31,638 bases of DNA from Perkinsus marinus ATCC 50983. Taxonomy: Eukaryota > Perkinsozoa > Perkinsida > Perkinsidae. Positions within the stretch are counted from its first letter, which is position 1. Each line of letters opens with the position of its first letter. The DNA lies in NCBI RefSeq assembly GCF_000006405.1, contig NW_003215631.1:287266-318903 (forward strand), in the 5' to 3' direction. Below the pieces are notes generated by a model. The model worked only from the letters and a program-made list of their open reading frames with translations, did no database searches and was not told the DNA's origin. Below, in pieces: positions 11,812 to 21,224 of this stretch. A program made the translations under genes and the position numbers.

Positions 11812-13051
11812 ATGCGTCTACTCAGCATTCAAGCATTTGGAGTCTTGTTCGGCCTGGAGCTGACCGTCGTGGCCCTGTCAGCGACTCCGCCAGAAGCTCA
11901 GAGTACTCTCAAACTCGATCACCAAGTAGGCGTAAAGTTATTCACACTACTGTAAAGCATCATCGACTGAATTTCCTATTGTTAGACATATATTCTGACT
12001 TCCCTCAAGTCGAAGTCACTGCATCCGACCCGCAGAGAGGGAGCAAATAAGAGAGCCCGTAGCACTGTGCTCAAGTGCCGGGTCAAGGCCGTTGACGACA
12101 CTGACGCCTTCGAATTCGAGAAGTCCCAGCAAGGTTTCAACCTGGTCTTTGTCAAGGAAAACAAAATCTTGTCGTGAGAGTTTGTCGCGGTCACCAGTCG
12201 GTGAGGTAGATATCCTATCAGGTCGGGACCATCTAATGTTTTATCCGATAAAATACCGATTGAGATCCATCAGCAAGACGCTTTGACTTGCGAAGAAGCT
12301 GTGGACCTGTTATTTAAAGGCCTCAAAAACGACCCGACCTTCCTCGGGTTAATCTCCGCCGACACTCAGGAAGTTCCATTCAGTACTCTGCACATGTATC
12401 TTGCGAGTCTAGCTGCGGCGAAATGGGAGGCACCAGAATTGAAAGTAGACGGAATCTCCTCCCGAGGTTTGACACCTCACTCTCAGGGTATCGAAACTAC
12501 GAGACTACGTGATCCGACCAACTCCCAGAGCCTGCTGTGTCATGCAAGGCTGATGAATGATAACGACCATGCTCTCGAGTTTCATCCTTCTATTGATCAT
12601 TCGAGCTTCTTCCTTACCTGGGCACAATGTGGCAAGACTAAAGCTAAGGACTTGTAATAATAAGAAGTCAATTATGTTCGCAAAATTGCCATTTCAGCCA
12701 TGATCACCCCTGTCATGTACAACTCACCCTAAGGCAGCGCCGAGACTACAAGTTCGACCTCGATTCTACTACGATTGACTCGGAAAAATGTGCAAACTCA
12801 CTTTATTACTTGTATGAGGCTTTATACATAGCGGGTAAGTTGAGAGAATTCGCCACATCTTCTCGGGACAGCTCAACCGACTCCCCGTTGTTAACGGGTA
12901 AGATCCTGCTCGACTTCATCTGCGAGAGGGTCCAGGGTTGGAATGCTACCCGAATAATGTGAATGTCCGTATTTTGTTGTCCATGTGTGCCGGCTGTCTT
13001 GTACCCACGCTCTATATGCATTGGGTTTGGACATGTGAACCTCCGGGATGA
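11812..13051 (+). CDS. Secreted type I membrane protein, unknown family
   Basis: Five exons (11812-11925, 11986-12173, 12222-12653, 12698-12834, 12936-13051), all phases consistent, 328 aa. The first exon is an N-terminal signal peptide (MRLLSIQAFGVLFGLELTVV, then ALSATPPEAQ). The body is about 260 residues with the blocks LTCEEAVDLLFKGLKNDP and FSTLHMYLASLAAAKWEAP. The last exon gives one hydrophobic span (VRILLSMCAGCLVPTLYMHW) followed by only seven residues. That layout predicts a surface protein with its bulk outside and almost no cytosolic tail. A TAA at 12655-12657 would end the protein at 245 aa if the 44-base intron after 12653 is retained. Two stretches, CHARLMNDN...FHPSIDHS and CHVQLTLRQ...DSTTIDS, look weakly repeated. 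Lineage-specific; no function assigned. Confidence 0.75.
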
Positions 13052-13504
13052 ATGCCGCAGAACATTCAGGAGAGAATTAATAAGGAGACTTTCCTCATTC
13101 TCCTGAGTAATTCAGAAAGAGCTATGAAGATAAGAGAGACATGTAGGATAACGGAATGTTGATTCACGTTCCGATCATCTTACAACTTTCTGATGTAGCA
13201 GGCAGGGGAAGATCAACTTACATGCAAACCAATAACGGAAAGATATAGGACCAACGAACAGAATACACCACATCGTGAGAGTTAGGAGTGCGAAGACTAA
13301 AATGCGTCAAGCTGGCTTTCTGCTCTATCGACGATGGCAGTGATAATTCCGGTGAAATCTGCGGAGCTAGAGTATCAGCGGCACAATGCTTCTCTATTCA
13401 TAGAGATCACGCAATGAGGTTCGTCCTTAAGTACGGCTTTCTGGAAGGGGCGCTAAATTCTTGCAACTCCCGTTCGAAACGCGGCTCAAACAATAGTGCA
13501 GAAA
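13052..13504. other. Intergenic, convergent 3' ends
   Basis: The secreted-protein gene (+) and PARG (-) converge here. A plus-strand open frame at 13288-13521 overlaps the PARG stop and has no supporting motif, so I leave it out. Confidence 0.45.
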
Positions 13505-16500
13505 TCACAAGCTTCCTATGATTTGACTGAACACTTCCGATGTCGGCTTTGAATTCTGCACCATTTCGAGAAACTTGTCAAGCCGAACTTCAGCACTCCT
13601 CATGGTCTCGATGAATTCTTCCAATAGCTCCAGTCTCTTCTCTCCATAACGATAATATTGGACGGTAGGTCTTCCAGCCAGAGACGTCGCCGCCCATTGA
13701 ATCTACGCGAAGCATTCTCCGCATGTGAGTCGTGCCGACTATACCACGAATTTGAGCTGAGGATCACCGCCAAACACCCCACATCCCCAATTTCCAATGG
13801 CTATTCCCCTCAGAGAGCCATTTCCTTCCTCACTGGGATATTTGCATACTCTGAAAAACACATCTCATCTGGCAGACCCTATAAGCTGCACGACAGACCG
13901 CGAACCAACCTTCATTCACTCGATTCATTCATACGATAAGCGAGTATGCTCGAGCTCCTCGATGAACTTCGACCATAAGTTTCCGATGATTTTGCATTTG
14001 CTCACCCGCAATAGAATTTCCTGAGCTCCCGCTCGATCAGCTTACCGGAAAATTGCTCGACGCCTGGACTGGGCAGGGCGTCTACGCAGAACTGACACAG
14101 ATCCACGGGTATCGAATCCCTCACACAGCGCGGCGACAACTTCTTTGCTTTCTAAACGACCCCTATTCCTACGGTATTAAAGTACCCCGATCGCAGCACT
14201 GGAAAGAATTGAAAGACGTAATGATTCACTGGCAACTCACGAGAGAGACATCCCTTATAGAATCTCTCCCCAAGGGTGTGGGATCATCATATTCCCCTGC
14301 CCATTTGAAAGAGTAGCCGTAGCCAGTGTAACTAATAAGCCGACAGAGAACAATTCACCGCGGATTGACTTGACTCTTATTTTGGTTCACTCTCAGTAGA
14401 TTCCTTGTGTTCAACAGTACGAACCAACATCATCTCCTGGGTTCATTCATTCCCAGTGTTTCCCTGAGCCCCCCAGGATTTTCACAAGTTGTGTGTGGAT
14501 CACAACTGTAACCAACACATGCAATTAACCATGTGCGTATTTCCCCACACTGCTCATTTCCTACCAAAATCGGTGGAACTCAACTTACTTAGAAAACCGA
14601 GTGGCGCCATCAACTCGTATGGCCTCGCGATCATCCATAACCTAATATTCGCCTGCACGATATCCTACTGCCAGCTTCGCAATGGGGCTACTTCACAGAG
14701 GAGCATAGTGACAATCAGCTCAGGGCAAATCGCGAATCTTATCTCCTCTTGGACATTGCCGCCTTCCAGAACGCCACCTCCGATATATCTGAATAGTAAA
14801 GACCCCGAGATATCGGAGAATAGTCCTTGAGCGTTGCAAAAAGCCGACGAGCTCCTAACTCCCGAGCAGGGCGTTTTTTTTTCATCAGCGAACGAGAGTT
14901 CACCGCCGCAAATTCATGGTTCACACTATCACTGATGAAGTAAAGACGATCACTCTATAGGGTTCATCATCGTGGCTGCTAATGATCCGCTGATACTAGT
15001 ACAACTTTACTATAATAACTGTTCTACTGCAGTACTATGATTCACGTAGTACAAGTAGTATAACTGACTAGTATTACAGCACTACTAGTACACTAGTATT
15101 ACCCTGCTCTCCAACATAAGGGTTGCATTGTGTGATACTTATACTCTTTAGTAAAGAGTATAAGAATCACATAAAGCATCCCTTAAAAAAAGAAAAGAAC
15201 AGGTAAAGAGTCTTTACCTGTTCGCGAAGTCAGCCTGGAGAAGTCCATGAGCATCTTCGACTCCTCCATTGTCACAAATTACCACGTCGCATAACTTCGA
15301 ACAGCCGGTGACATTTTCCTGATAAACCAGAGATCAGTCGATCGTGTATTGTTCGAATCGTGACATTCGATTGTTCGAATCATCATACGGAAAAATGGTC
15401 GAGCAACTCAAGGCATCATTGACTCAGATTTTGGCGGGCGAATTTCCTTCCTGCCATTAGATTACAACTACAACTTTCAAGTCACTCGACTGGTTTTCTG
15501 ACTTCAGATTGTCGCCCACAGACGCCGATTCACCGCCTCGTGTCACCACTCACCGGCATACTTGGTGCCCCTCTGCTAATCCTAATGTACTCTTTTCTCG
15601 CTGAAATCACCTCGGTTGAGTCCGTAATCGACCGGAAATAACTGAGTTGGTATATTCGCAAGGGACATCATGGGGCGTGGCCAACCTTAACAGGCAACAT
15701 GATTTTTCGACATCCTCTTCTCTAATGAACGAGAAGTCACAGTCCGGCCTGGATTCAGGACAGGGTTGAGAAGGCAAACAGCCGAAGAACATCGCGCCGA
15801 CAAGTCCTAGCACCTAATTGGAAACCTCAATTCCCACAAATCTAACTTGATCTAGACCGATCTCCAATTTGCGGAGCTGATCATGATTCATAATTGCTGA
15901 ATCAAAATGAACAGGAGAGAGCGGATTTTTTTCCTTATGTTCCCCAAAATTCCAATACATCTCCTAGTCGAGCTGGTGTTAAGACGATAGATCTCCCAAT
16001 CTGCATCATTCTGTTATCAACCATTCAATAATTAAATAATTCAATTCAATATATTGAACATCGATTCAAGAATTTTTGATGTTCCTGTGCTGAACTCTCC
16101 AGTTAACCTCACCACCTGGTATCTGCTCAGCGTGACCTCTCTGAATGTTCCTTCAGAGCAACATACTGGAAGCTGTGGGATATCTTTTCCTCGTAACTGA
16201 TGGAAATCAGAACACTGCCATCTGTCCACGCAGCCTTAATAGTCTGCAAACTTCGAACGTAGTGGCAGACTTTCTCATCGGACAACTGGAAGCGCATACC
16301 ATCCCATTCAGTACGCATGATGCGGCCTATGCAGACGGTACTCTATAGTCACTACCCAGTAGCTAGTATATGCCAAGAGTCCGTTGGAAACAACAATGTA
16401 GGTCGGCAACTTCGAACCAAAGCCCAGTTCGCTGTACGAACCATACAACCCGGACCTCAGTAATCGCCTGCAGCACGTCATTGACAGTAGTTGTGAATCT

Positions 16501-17031
16501 GTCTAGGTCCCCATGAAAAACCCGCTCAATCGCTTCGAAGAGAGCTCGACAACGATGCCTGACATGACACTGTTCAGCAACCTCTCAGTCCTGTTCAAGC
16601 AGGACCCCTCCCAGCTGGCATCTAAGCCTATATATATATGTGTAACGGTCACGAATATGACCCATTCACTCTAGTATATGATATCTCATCACTATATTTA
16701 TACCTCGTTGAAGTCTCAGCCTTAAACGCTAACTAAGGGAAGAAAACTAGTTTGAAAGTTTTACCAAAATTTCGAATTTGCCTGAGAAAGAAGTTCACTG
16801 CTCAAGTCACATCACCTTGCCGGGTGACGGAAGATACTCGTGTTTGATGTAACAAAATATACGATGTCTTTGTGGGTATCTGCAAGTGAAAAATGAAGCC
16901 TATGCTAAGCCAATATTACCTCTCAGCTCCTGGGAAATCCTCAGCTTCTTCATGAAAGCATCGATGTTAGACATTGTCCTCTGCCACTGCACCTCATTCG
17001 GGAGGACAATCAGCGGTGAAGGACTCTCCAT
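13505..17031 (-). CDS. PARG: Poly(ADP-ribose) glycohydrolase (PARG)
   Basis: PARG removes poly(ADP-ribose) chains. Exons read downward: 17031-16920; from 16621 (ends unresolved to ~16197); 16196-16116; 15813-15686; 15641-15554; 15318-15218; 14788-14692; 14641-14589; 14331-14241; 14151-14006; 13850-13748; 13702-13505. From 16196 on, every phase agrees. The helical domain shows [19 protein letters not shown] and [13 protein letters not shown]. The catalytic macrodomain follows: LLQADFANR, then [18 protein letters not shown] with the GGG...QEE signature and both catalytic glutamates, ICPELIV, the [10 protein letters not shown] segment (tyrosine clasp), [13 protein letters not shown], and [17 protein letters not shown]. 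It ends [14 protein letters not shown]. The enzyme should be active as far as seen. The uncertain part is 16197-16600, where one or two small exons are not fixed. The intron at 14789-15217 is unusual (see separate entries). Confidence 0.9.
14987..15105. repeat. Short-unit palindromic stretch (ACTAGTA / GTACTA)
   Basis: The unit actagta (or its relatives agtact, gtagta) occurs many times in alternating orientation, for example gatactagtaca, gtagtacaagtagta, actagtattac, actactagtacactagtatt. It lies inside the PARG intron, beside the 67-base foldback. Confidence 0.6.
15118..15184. repeat. 67-base near-perfect foldback
   Basis: Two 33-base arms (15118-15150 and 15152-15184) around a single G at 15151. 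The left arm begins AAGGGTTGC and ends CTTATACTCTTTA; the right arm is its reverse complement with four mismatches. As DNA it can form a cruciform, and as RNA a long hairpin. It is the size and shape of a small MITE-like palindrome. Confidence 0.85.
15198..15222. repeat. Perfect 25-base palindrome over a 5' splice site
   Basis: Arms of 12 bases (AACAGGTAAAGA and TCTTTACCTGTT) around one G at 15210. The PARG exon end (AACAG) and the intron start (GTAAAGA) lie in one arm, so in the pre-mRNA the donor would be paired. The nonamer GTAAAGAGT is shared with the 67-base foldback 14 bases away. Confidence 0.85.
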
Positions 17032-17406
17032 TCTCACCGCTGGGCGGGAATATGAAATACGCGTTAACCGGACGGAAAACACGACTGCAAGAGATGGATT
17101 ATTGAGAGAAATCTAATCGTAACAACGCGATAAAATTCCGAATTCCCTCAATTTTCATCCATAAAAGCCAACTTCGCATGTAGTTGACCACGCGCATATT
17201 TTCCTACACCGGAATTGCGTGAAAACTGAGTTGAACTGGACCTTGCTCAAGATGTGCGCCGTGAATCACACCTCACTCCGTGTCGCAGACCCAGTTATCG
17301 TAGCCTAGTATTAGCCATGCCGCTGACTACTCTCCTTGAATGTGGAACCGCCGCCGACGAGACCAGACAACACCAGGAGGAATGTGTTATCGAGAAGCGC
17401 TAGCAT
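17032..17406 (-). other. Possible PARG 5' extension
   Basis: An ATG at 17404-17406 (minus) opens MLALLDNTFLLVLSGLVGGG. A donor (GTAGTC) after the codons for TFKE joins in phase to the acceptor just upstream of the PARG frame at 17083, which is itself open to 17031. If used, PARG would carry a hydrophobic, signal-like N-terminus. The simpler start is the ATG at 17031. Not settled. Confidence 0.35.
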
Positions 17407-17806
17407 CAGTTCAGAGGCTCGCAAGTTGGTGTGAATCATCGCACGGCAGAGCTATCCCGTCGATGGATATGATATGTTATTGAAGCACGCTAGCTTCATG
17501 ACTTTAGTTGCCACGGAAGATAACTCTGGTTCATCTAGAATCAAGAGCTAGATATTCGGAATCCTGGAAGGAGGATCGAGAGGCCAATCGATCCAGCTAC
17601 TGTGGCCATTCTCCATTGTTGTAATAAATGTCAGCTTCCCTCAACTGAGCCACTATTGAAGTTTACACATGAATTCGGGAAAAACTGTGCATAAACCAAT
17701 GAAAATTTTCCCAAGTTGCCTCAGAATTGTCAAGTTGTCACCAACAGAGTAACAACACAAATAAGGACCAGCACAGAAATAAAATGGAAAAATTCACATC
17801 CTTTTT
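17407..17806. other. Intergenic
   Basis: No gene recognised. It separates the PARG 5' side from the 3' end of the alpha/alpha-barrel gene, both on the minus strand, so it should hold the PARG promoter. Confidence 0.4.
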
Positions 17807-19226
17807 TCAGCCTACGCTCGGATCGTCTTCGTGTTTGACCCATTCATCAGGGCATAGGGCCGCAGCGAACATAACCTTGTTGATAGCAGAGTGTTCAACA
17901 TCGCCGCAAACAGTTGACGTTTCTTTGGGGATCAATGTTTCGATCATCTTCGCGCAATTGTCTATTATGGAGGAGACTCTGCTCATCTGTCCTCCAAGAA
18001 GTGCTCCATATAGACGGAAAGGAAGAGAAATTCCAAAACGGCGATCCAGGGCAAGCGGAGCGATCTCGATGAGGGCTTCTCTCTCTCGCTCAGCCTCAGG
18101 GCCTCGTAGAAACTGGTTCGTCCACCATGTCAAACCGTAGCCTAAGGGGTCACCTGGAACAAATGCACGATGTACAAATATCGGGGCACCGTCCCTATAC
18201 CCAACGCACTTGACACACATTCAGCAGCTACTTGGTAGTATGCTTGAAAAGGTCGCGCCAAGTCAGCCAATTCCCTCTCGAGAACTCCTGGGCGGAAACT
18301 ATCGATAAGAGTGTAGATAATGAATGCTGTCTGAGCGTCATGATTCGGATGGGCTTCTCCTAGACCAGCGATCGACTTCATGTCCGTATTCACCTTCCAG
18401 CGCATGCCTCGGCCTGGGACGCAGAAATACAGGTGGACGTTCTTGACGATTCTAATAGCATGCTCGAGGGCATCTGTTGATTTGGTCGCTTGGTGATAGC
18501 GAATGAGTGCAAACAGCCACTTGTCGATATAGTGCCAGTACATACCGTCAAACTGCATGCCAGCATCACTGTTACAACGTGCATGCAACTTCCCAATTCT
18601 CAGGCCTTTATAGCAGCCGGGACGATCGGGGTCAACAAGCATAGGAAATTCGCTACTCCGAGGAGTCCCCAGTGTCTCATGAACGGTCTTGATGAGAGTT
18701 CCCGCTGCGCCCAGCAATTCGTTCGCCCGGTCAGGGAAGCGTTCCGACAAAGTGACGAAGTTGAGGACTCCAAATGCATCAATCCAAAGGTACCTGACAA
18801 AGTTAAAAGTTCTCTTAACAAAGCATCGACATCGCTCGATACCTTCTCTGCCGACCACCTGGCCCTCCCGGACCCGCCTCATCACGTGGCAGAGGCTTCG
18901 GAAAGGACTCTGCCTTCCAGTCCCCGTAAACGTCTCTCATGAGAGTCTCCACCAGGATTGGATAGTTTGACCTCACGGCTGGGATACCATTCACCATCGC
19001 ATTCACATATTCGGGAAACTATTTGTCAATACAGAAATTTTCCCATACTAACAACTCTAATCAGCACCGAGGAATCATCAGAAAACCGACTGAATTTAAA
19101 GCCTTGGTGAAATGGGCTGGCGACACGACTTCTGAACGCTTCTCTCACGCTCGATGGTTTGATCGAAGCATATGTTGCATTCAAAGTTATAAGATTTGCT
19201 GCGCCCTCCGTTCCCTTTAATTTCAT
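17807..19226 (-). CDS. Alpha/alpha-barrel (six-hairpin glycosidase-like) protein
   Basis: Exons 19226-19068, 19018-18843 and 18793-17807, in phase, with small introns of 49 bases; about 439 aa after allowing for one frame break. Blocks include RRYLWIDAFGVLNFVTLSERF, LIKTVHETLG, YKGLRIGK, FDGMYWHYIDKWLFALIRYH, MRWKVNTDM and DPLGYGLTWWTNQFL. The repeated hairpins with aromatic and acidic residues recall alpha,alpha-toroid glycosidase-like proteins best known from bacteria; the substrate is unknown. At 18213-18218 the plus strand reads ACACAC. Dropping one TG pair on the coding strand restores one continuous protein (AAECVKCVGYRDGAPIFVHR); a 20-base GT...AG intron would do so as well. An in-frame continuation upstream of the ATG (to about 19310) hints at a longer N-terminus. 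Confidence 0.75.
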
Positions 19227-19693
19227 CGTCAGGGCCTGATGACAATGGTCAATTCGGTGAGGATGGTGACGACGTGGTATTACTGCGCGAATAACAACAG
19301 GTTTCTATCCCTAATAAAACGCGAGTAAATTGCATTTTTTCCCAGTGAAAACCGAGAAACTCTCACAACAAGTTGTACAAGTTTTTCTTGAAGAGATACA
19401 CTCTTCAATGAGATGCTGCTAGGAACCGGTATCCTGTTTAGAATTCCACGAAAGTCCTACTCGCCGTGCGAGCACTCCCCACAACTCAACTTTCTACCAG
19501 AGACAAGGAGAGCTAAGAGTATCAGAGGAAGGCCGCGACGGACTCGTCGAGATGTGTTCAGCATATTCACAACACCTCCTAAGACCAACAATAGAGTCAC
19601 AAACGAGGCGCTCATAAAAACTGCAGAACAGTATAAGGTGAAGATGTACAGTAATTGATTGTAGTTTCTTTCATTCACACAAAATGTATATAC
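19227..19693. other. Unresolved stretch between two minus-strand genes
   Basis: Two overlapping frames compete. A minus-strand frame (19678-19457) has a strong hydrophobic run (SASFVTLLLVLGGVVNML) that could be a signal anchor, possibly of the downstream alpha/alpha-barrel gene. A plus-strand frame (19413-19658) is basic and has an AT-hook-like RGRPRR. Neither could be joined in phase to neighbours. Confidence 0.3.
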
Positions 19694-20797
19694 TTAAACT
19701 TCATAGCAGCCTGGTCCATATTGCTCCGTCGCGGCGTCCGCAGCTCCAGTAGCGACATCCATCGCACTGCTAAATAATCCGCCATTCGACGTGATATCCG
19801 GCCATTCACTGTCAAGATGGCGGAACATCATTTCGATCATTGAACCAAAGATACTCAAGAATATCTTCTCCCCAAGACCTGAGATTGAGCTCACAACACC
19901 CCATCCTGGACGAATTCGACTTCGAGCAATCTAGGCTGCAAATTGACACAACATTATGATCCATCGGAGTTTGTCATTTTTTACAAGAGGGCTATCAAAT
20001 AAGTTCGTCTCATCTGTCATATGTCTCAATGATATTCGGCTACTTGCGAGACCGAAAATTGTCTGATGTCAGCGATGAACCACATCTCTAAGGTATTATT
20101 CAATTCGCACACATCCTACTACTTTCAATGTGAATACAAGAACCACCACTATGACTTGAAGAGCAATCACATAGATGTTACTATCATTCTCATTCCCATG
20201 AAGCTCGTTTGCTCTGTGTTGGTTACTCAATCTCCTCACAGTGGACATGCTATACTGCATACGACTCTCTCAACTTGTCAAATACTATCGGTCAGTATTA
20301 TCACAAAGACCATATATGGCAAACTCTTCTCGAATCCTTACTACCTGGTTTGGTCTGTTCCACAACTATCGTCTCATGTGGTGTGTCATGGTGTCCATGA
20401 AACAAGTCCATGAAATGATGAGCTGTATGGTGTCCATCCTCCCTCGAAGCCGATCGTGGCCGGAGCATAGCTCTCCCCACTGGACGGCCATTGTCGTCAA
20501 CAACGGGGAAGTGTTCATCCTGATCATAAAATCCATGTTTTGGGTAAATACTGGAGACAATTCTCATTTCAGCGCACGAGTGACATATGACCTACCTGAG
20601 TGTTTTCCCTGTCCTCCGACCCATCAGCAACTCCCGAAAATAGCGAGGACCATTGCCGAGGAGCACTACTCTCAGTACGTGTGGATTCAACCTAATGCAA
20701 CAGTTCCCTGCTGACAATCTCCGTGCTTGAGATTGTTACCTCCTCCATCGGTCCACCCGGGCGGGTTTGTCTGAATAAACGGCGAATTTTTTCGCAT
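19694..20797 (-). CDS. His-rich single-pass membrane protein, unknown family
   Basis: Exons 20797-20740, 20608-20596 (a 13-base micro-exon), 20550-20345, 20268-20123 and 19930-19694 (TAA), all in phase, 219 aa. The N-terminus (MRKNSPFIQTNPPGWTDGGG) has no signal peptide. The centre is rich in His and Asp (REDGHHTAHHFMDLFHGHHD), a pattern that can bind metal ions. A hydrophobic helix follows (IYVIALQVIVVVLVFTLKVV), then about 80 residues with GLGEKIFLSIFGSMIEMMF. It therefore looks like a type II or tail-side membrane protein. The micro-exon and the acceptor at 20268 (TTGAG) are the weak points; the large exons are good. Confidence 0.55.
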
Positions 20798-21047
20798 CGC
20801 GTCTCACCTGAAATCAAATAACGTCTCTGCAAGGAACACAACCAGTTTGTCCAGGAACGTAATTCTCATAGAATTTCCGATTCAGTTTTTTCTTGTTGAA
20901 AGATACAGTACCACAATGTAGTCTAGTACTCGTTGAAAGAATACAGATATTCTATTACTATTCGCACTACACGAAGGTACAGAGGATCAAAAGCTCGACT
21001 TCCCAGCATTACCCGAAGTTGGGTCCGTCCTGCATCGCTCTTCAGTG
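20798..21047. other. Unassigned stretch
   Basis: No gene seen beyond the likely 5' side of the 20797 gene. Short frames on the minus strand run from 21190 down to 20923 but are low in complexity. Confidence 0.3.
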
Positions 21048-21224
21048 ATGGTCTTGGTGGCACCTTTGAAAGCAGTGCTTTGTGCATCTGACGCGGCGCT
21101 GTCCGGAGCGCTCGCAGTGTTTGTATCATCATCAGGCGCCCATGACGACGACCATGAGCTTGACGCTGATGAGCTCCACATTATAAACAAAGAAGACGAA
21201 TGGGCGTTGAACTACATACAGTGA
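21048..21224 (+). CDS. Possible small secreted acidic protein
   Basis: A 58-residue frame starts with MVLVAPLKAVLCASDAALSG and continues ALAVFVSSS, which reads as a signal peptide. It then turns acidic (AHDDDHELDADELHIINKED) and ends ALNYIQ. It could equally be one exon of a larger gene: a splice-acceptor-like CTCTTCAG lies two bases upstream of the ATG. The opposite strand is also open here but is a serine-rich low-complexity frame, so I favour the plus strand weakly. Confidence 0.3.
   Translation: MVLVAPLKAVLCASDAALSGALAVFVSSSGAHDDDHELDADELHIINKEDEWALNYIQ

Larger units (their letters stand above)
14789..15217 (-). other. PARG intron carrying palindromic repeats
   Basis: A 429-base intron between the DFANR exon and the GGG...QEE exon, one of the longer introns of the gene. 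It contains a palindrome over its own 5' splice site, a 67-base foldback, and a stretch of short inverted units built on ACTAGTA / GTACTA. On the sense strand it ends CTTTACTATTCAG. No reading frame in it looks real. This has the character of a non-autonomous foldback element or intron-generating element, but no flanking target duplication was proved. Confidence 0.7.

Noticed and set aside
15607-15813. Signal-peptide protein ([16 protein letters not shown]...) as a separate secreted gene
   Set aside because: The segment joins in phase to exons on both sides and matches the helical domain of PARG, so it is an internal PARG exon and not a signal peptide.
18490-18942. Plus-strand frame of 150 residues
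   Set aside because: It is antisense to the alpha/alpha-barrel gene, whose conserved blocks read on the minus strand.
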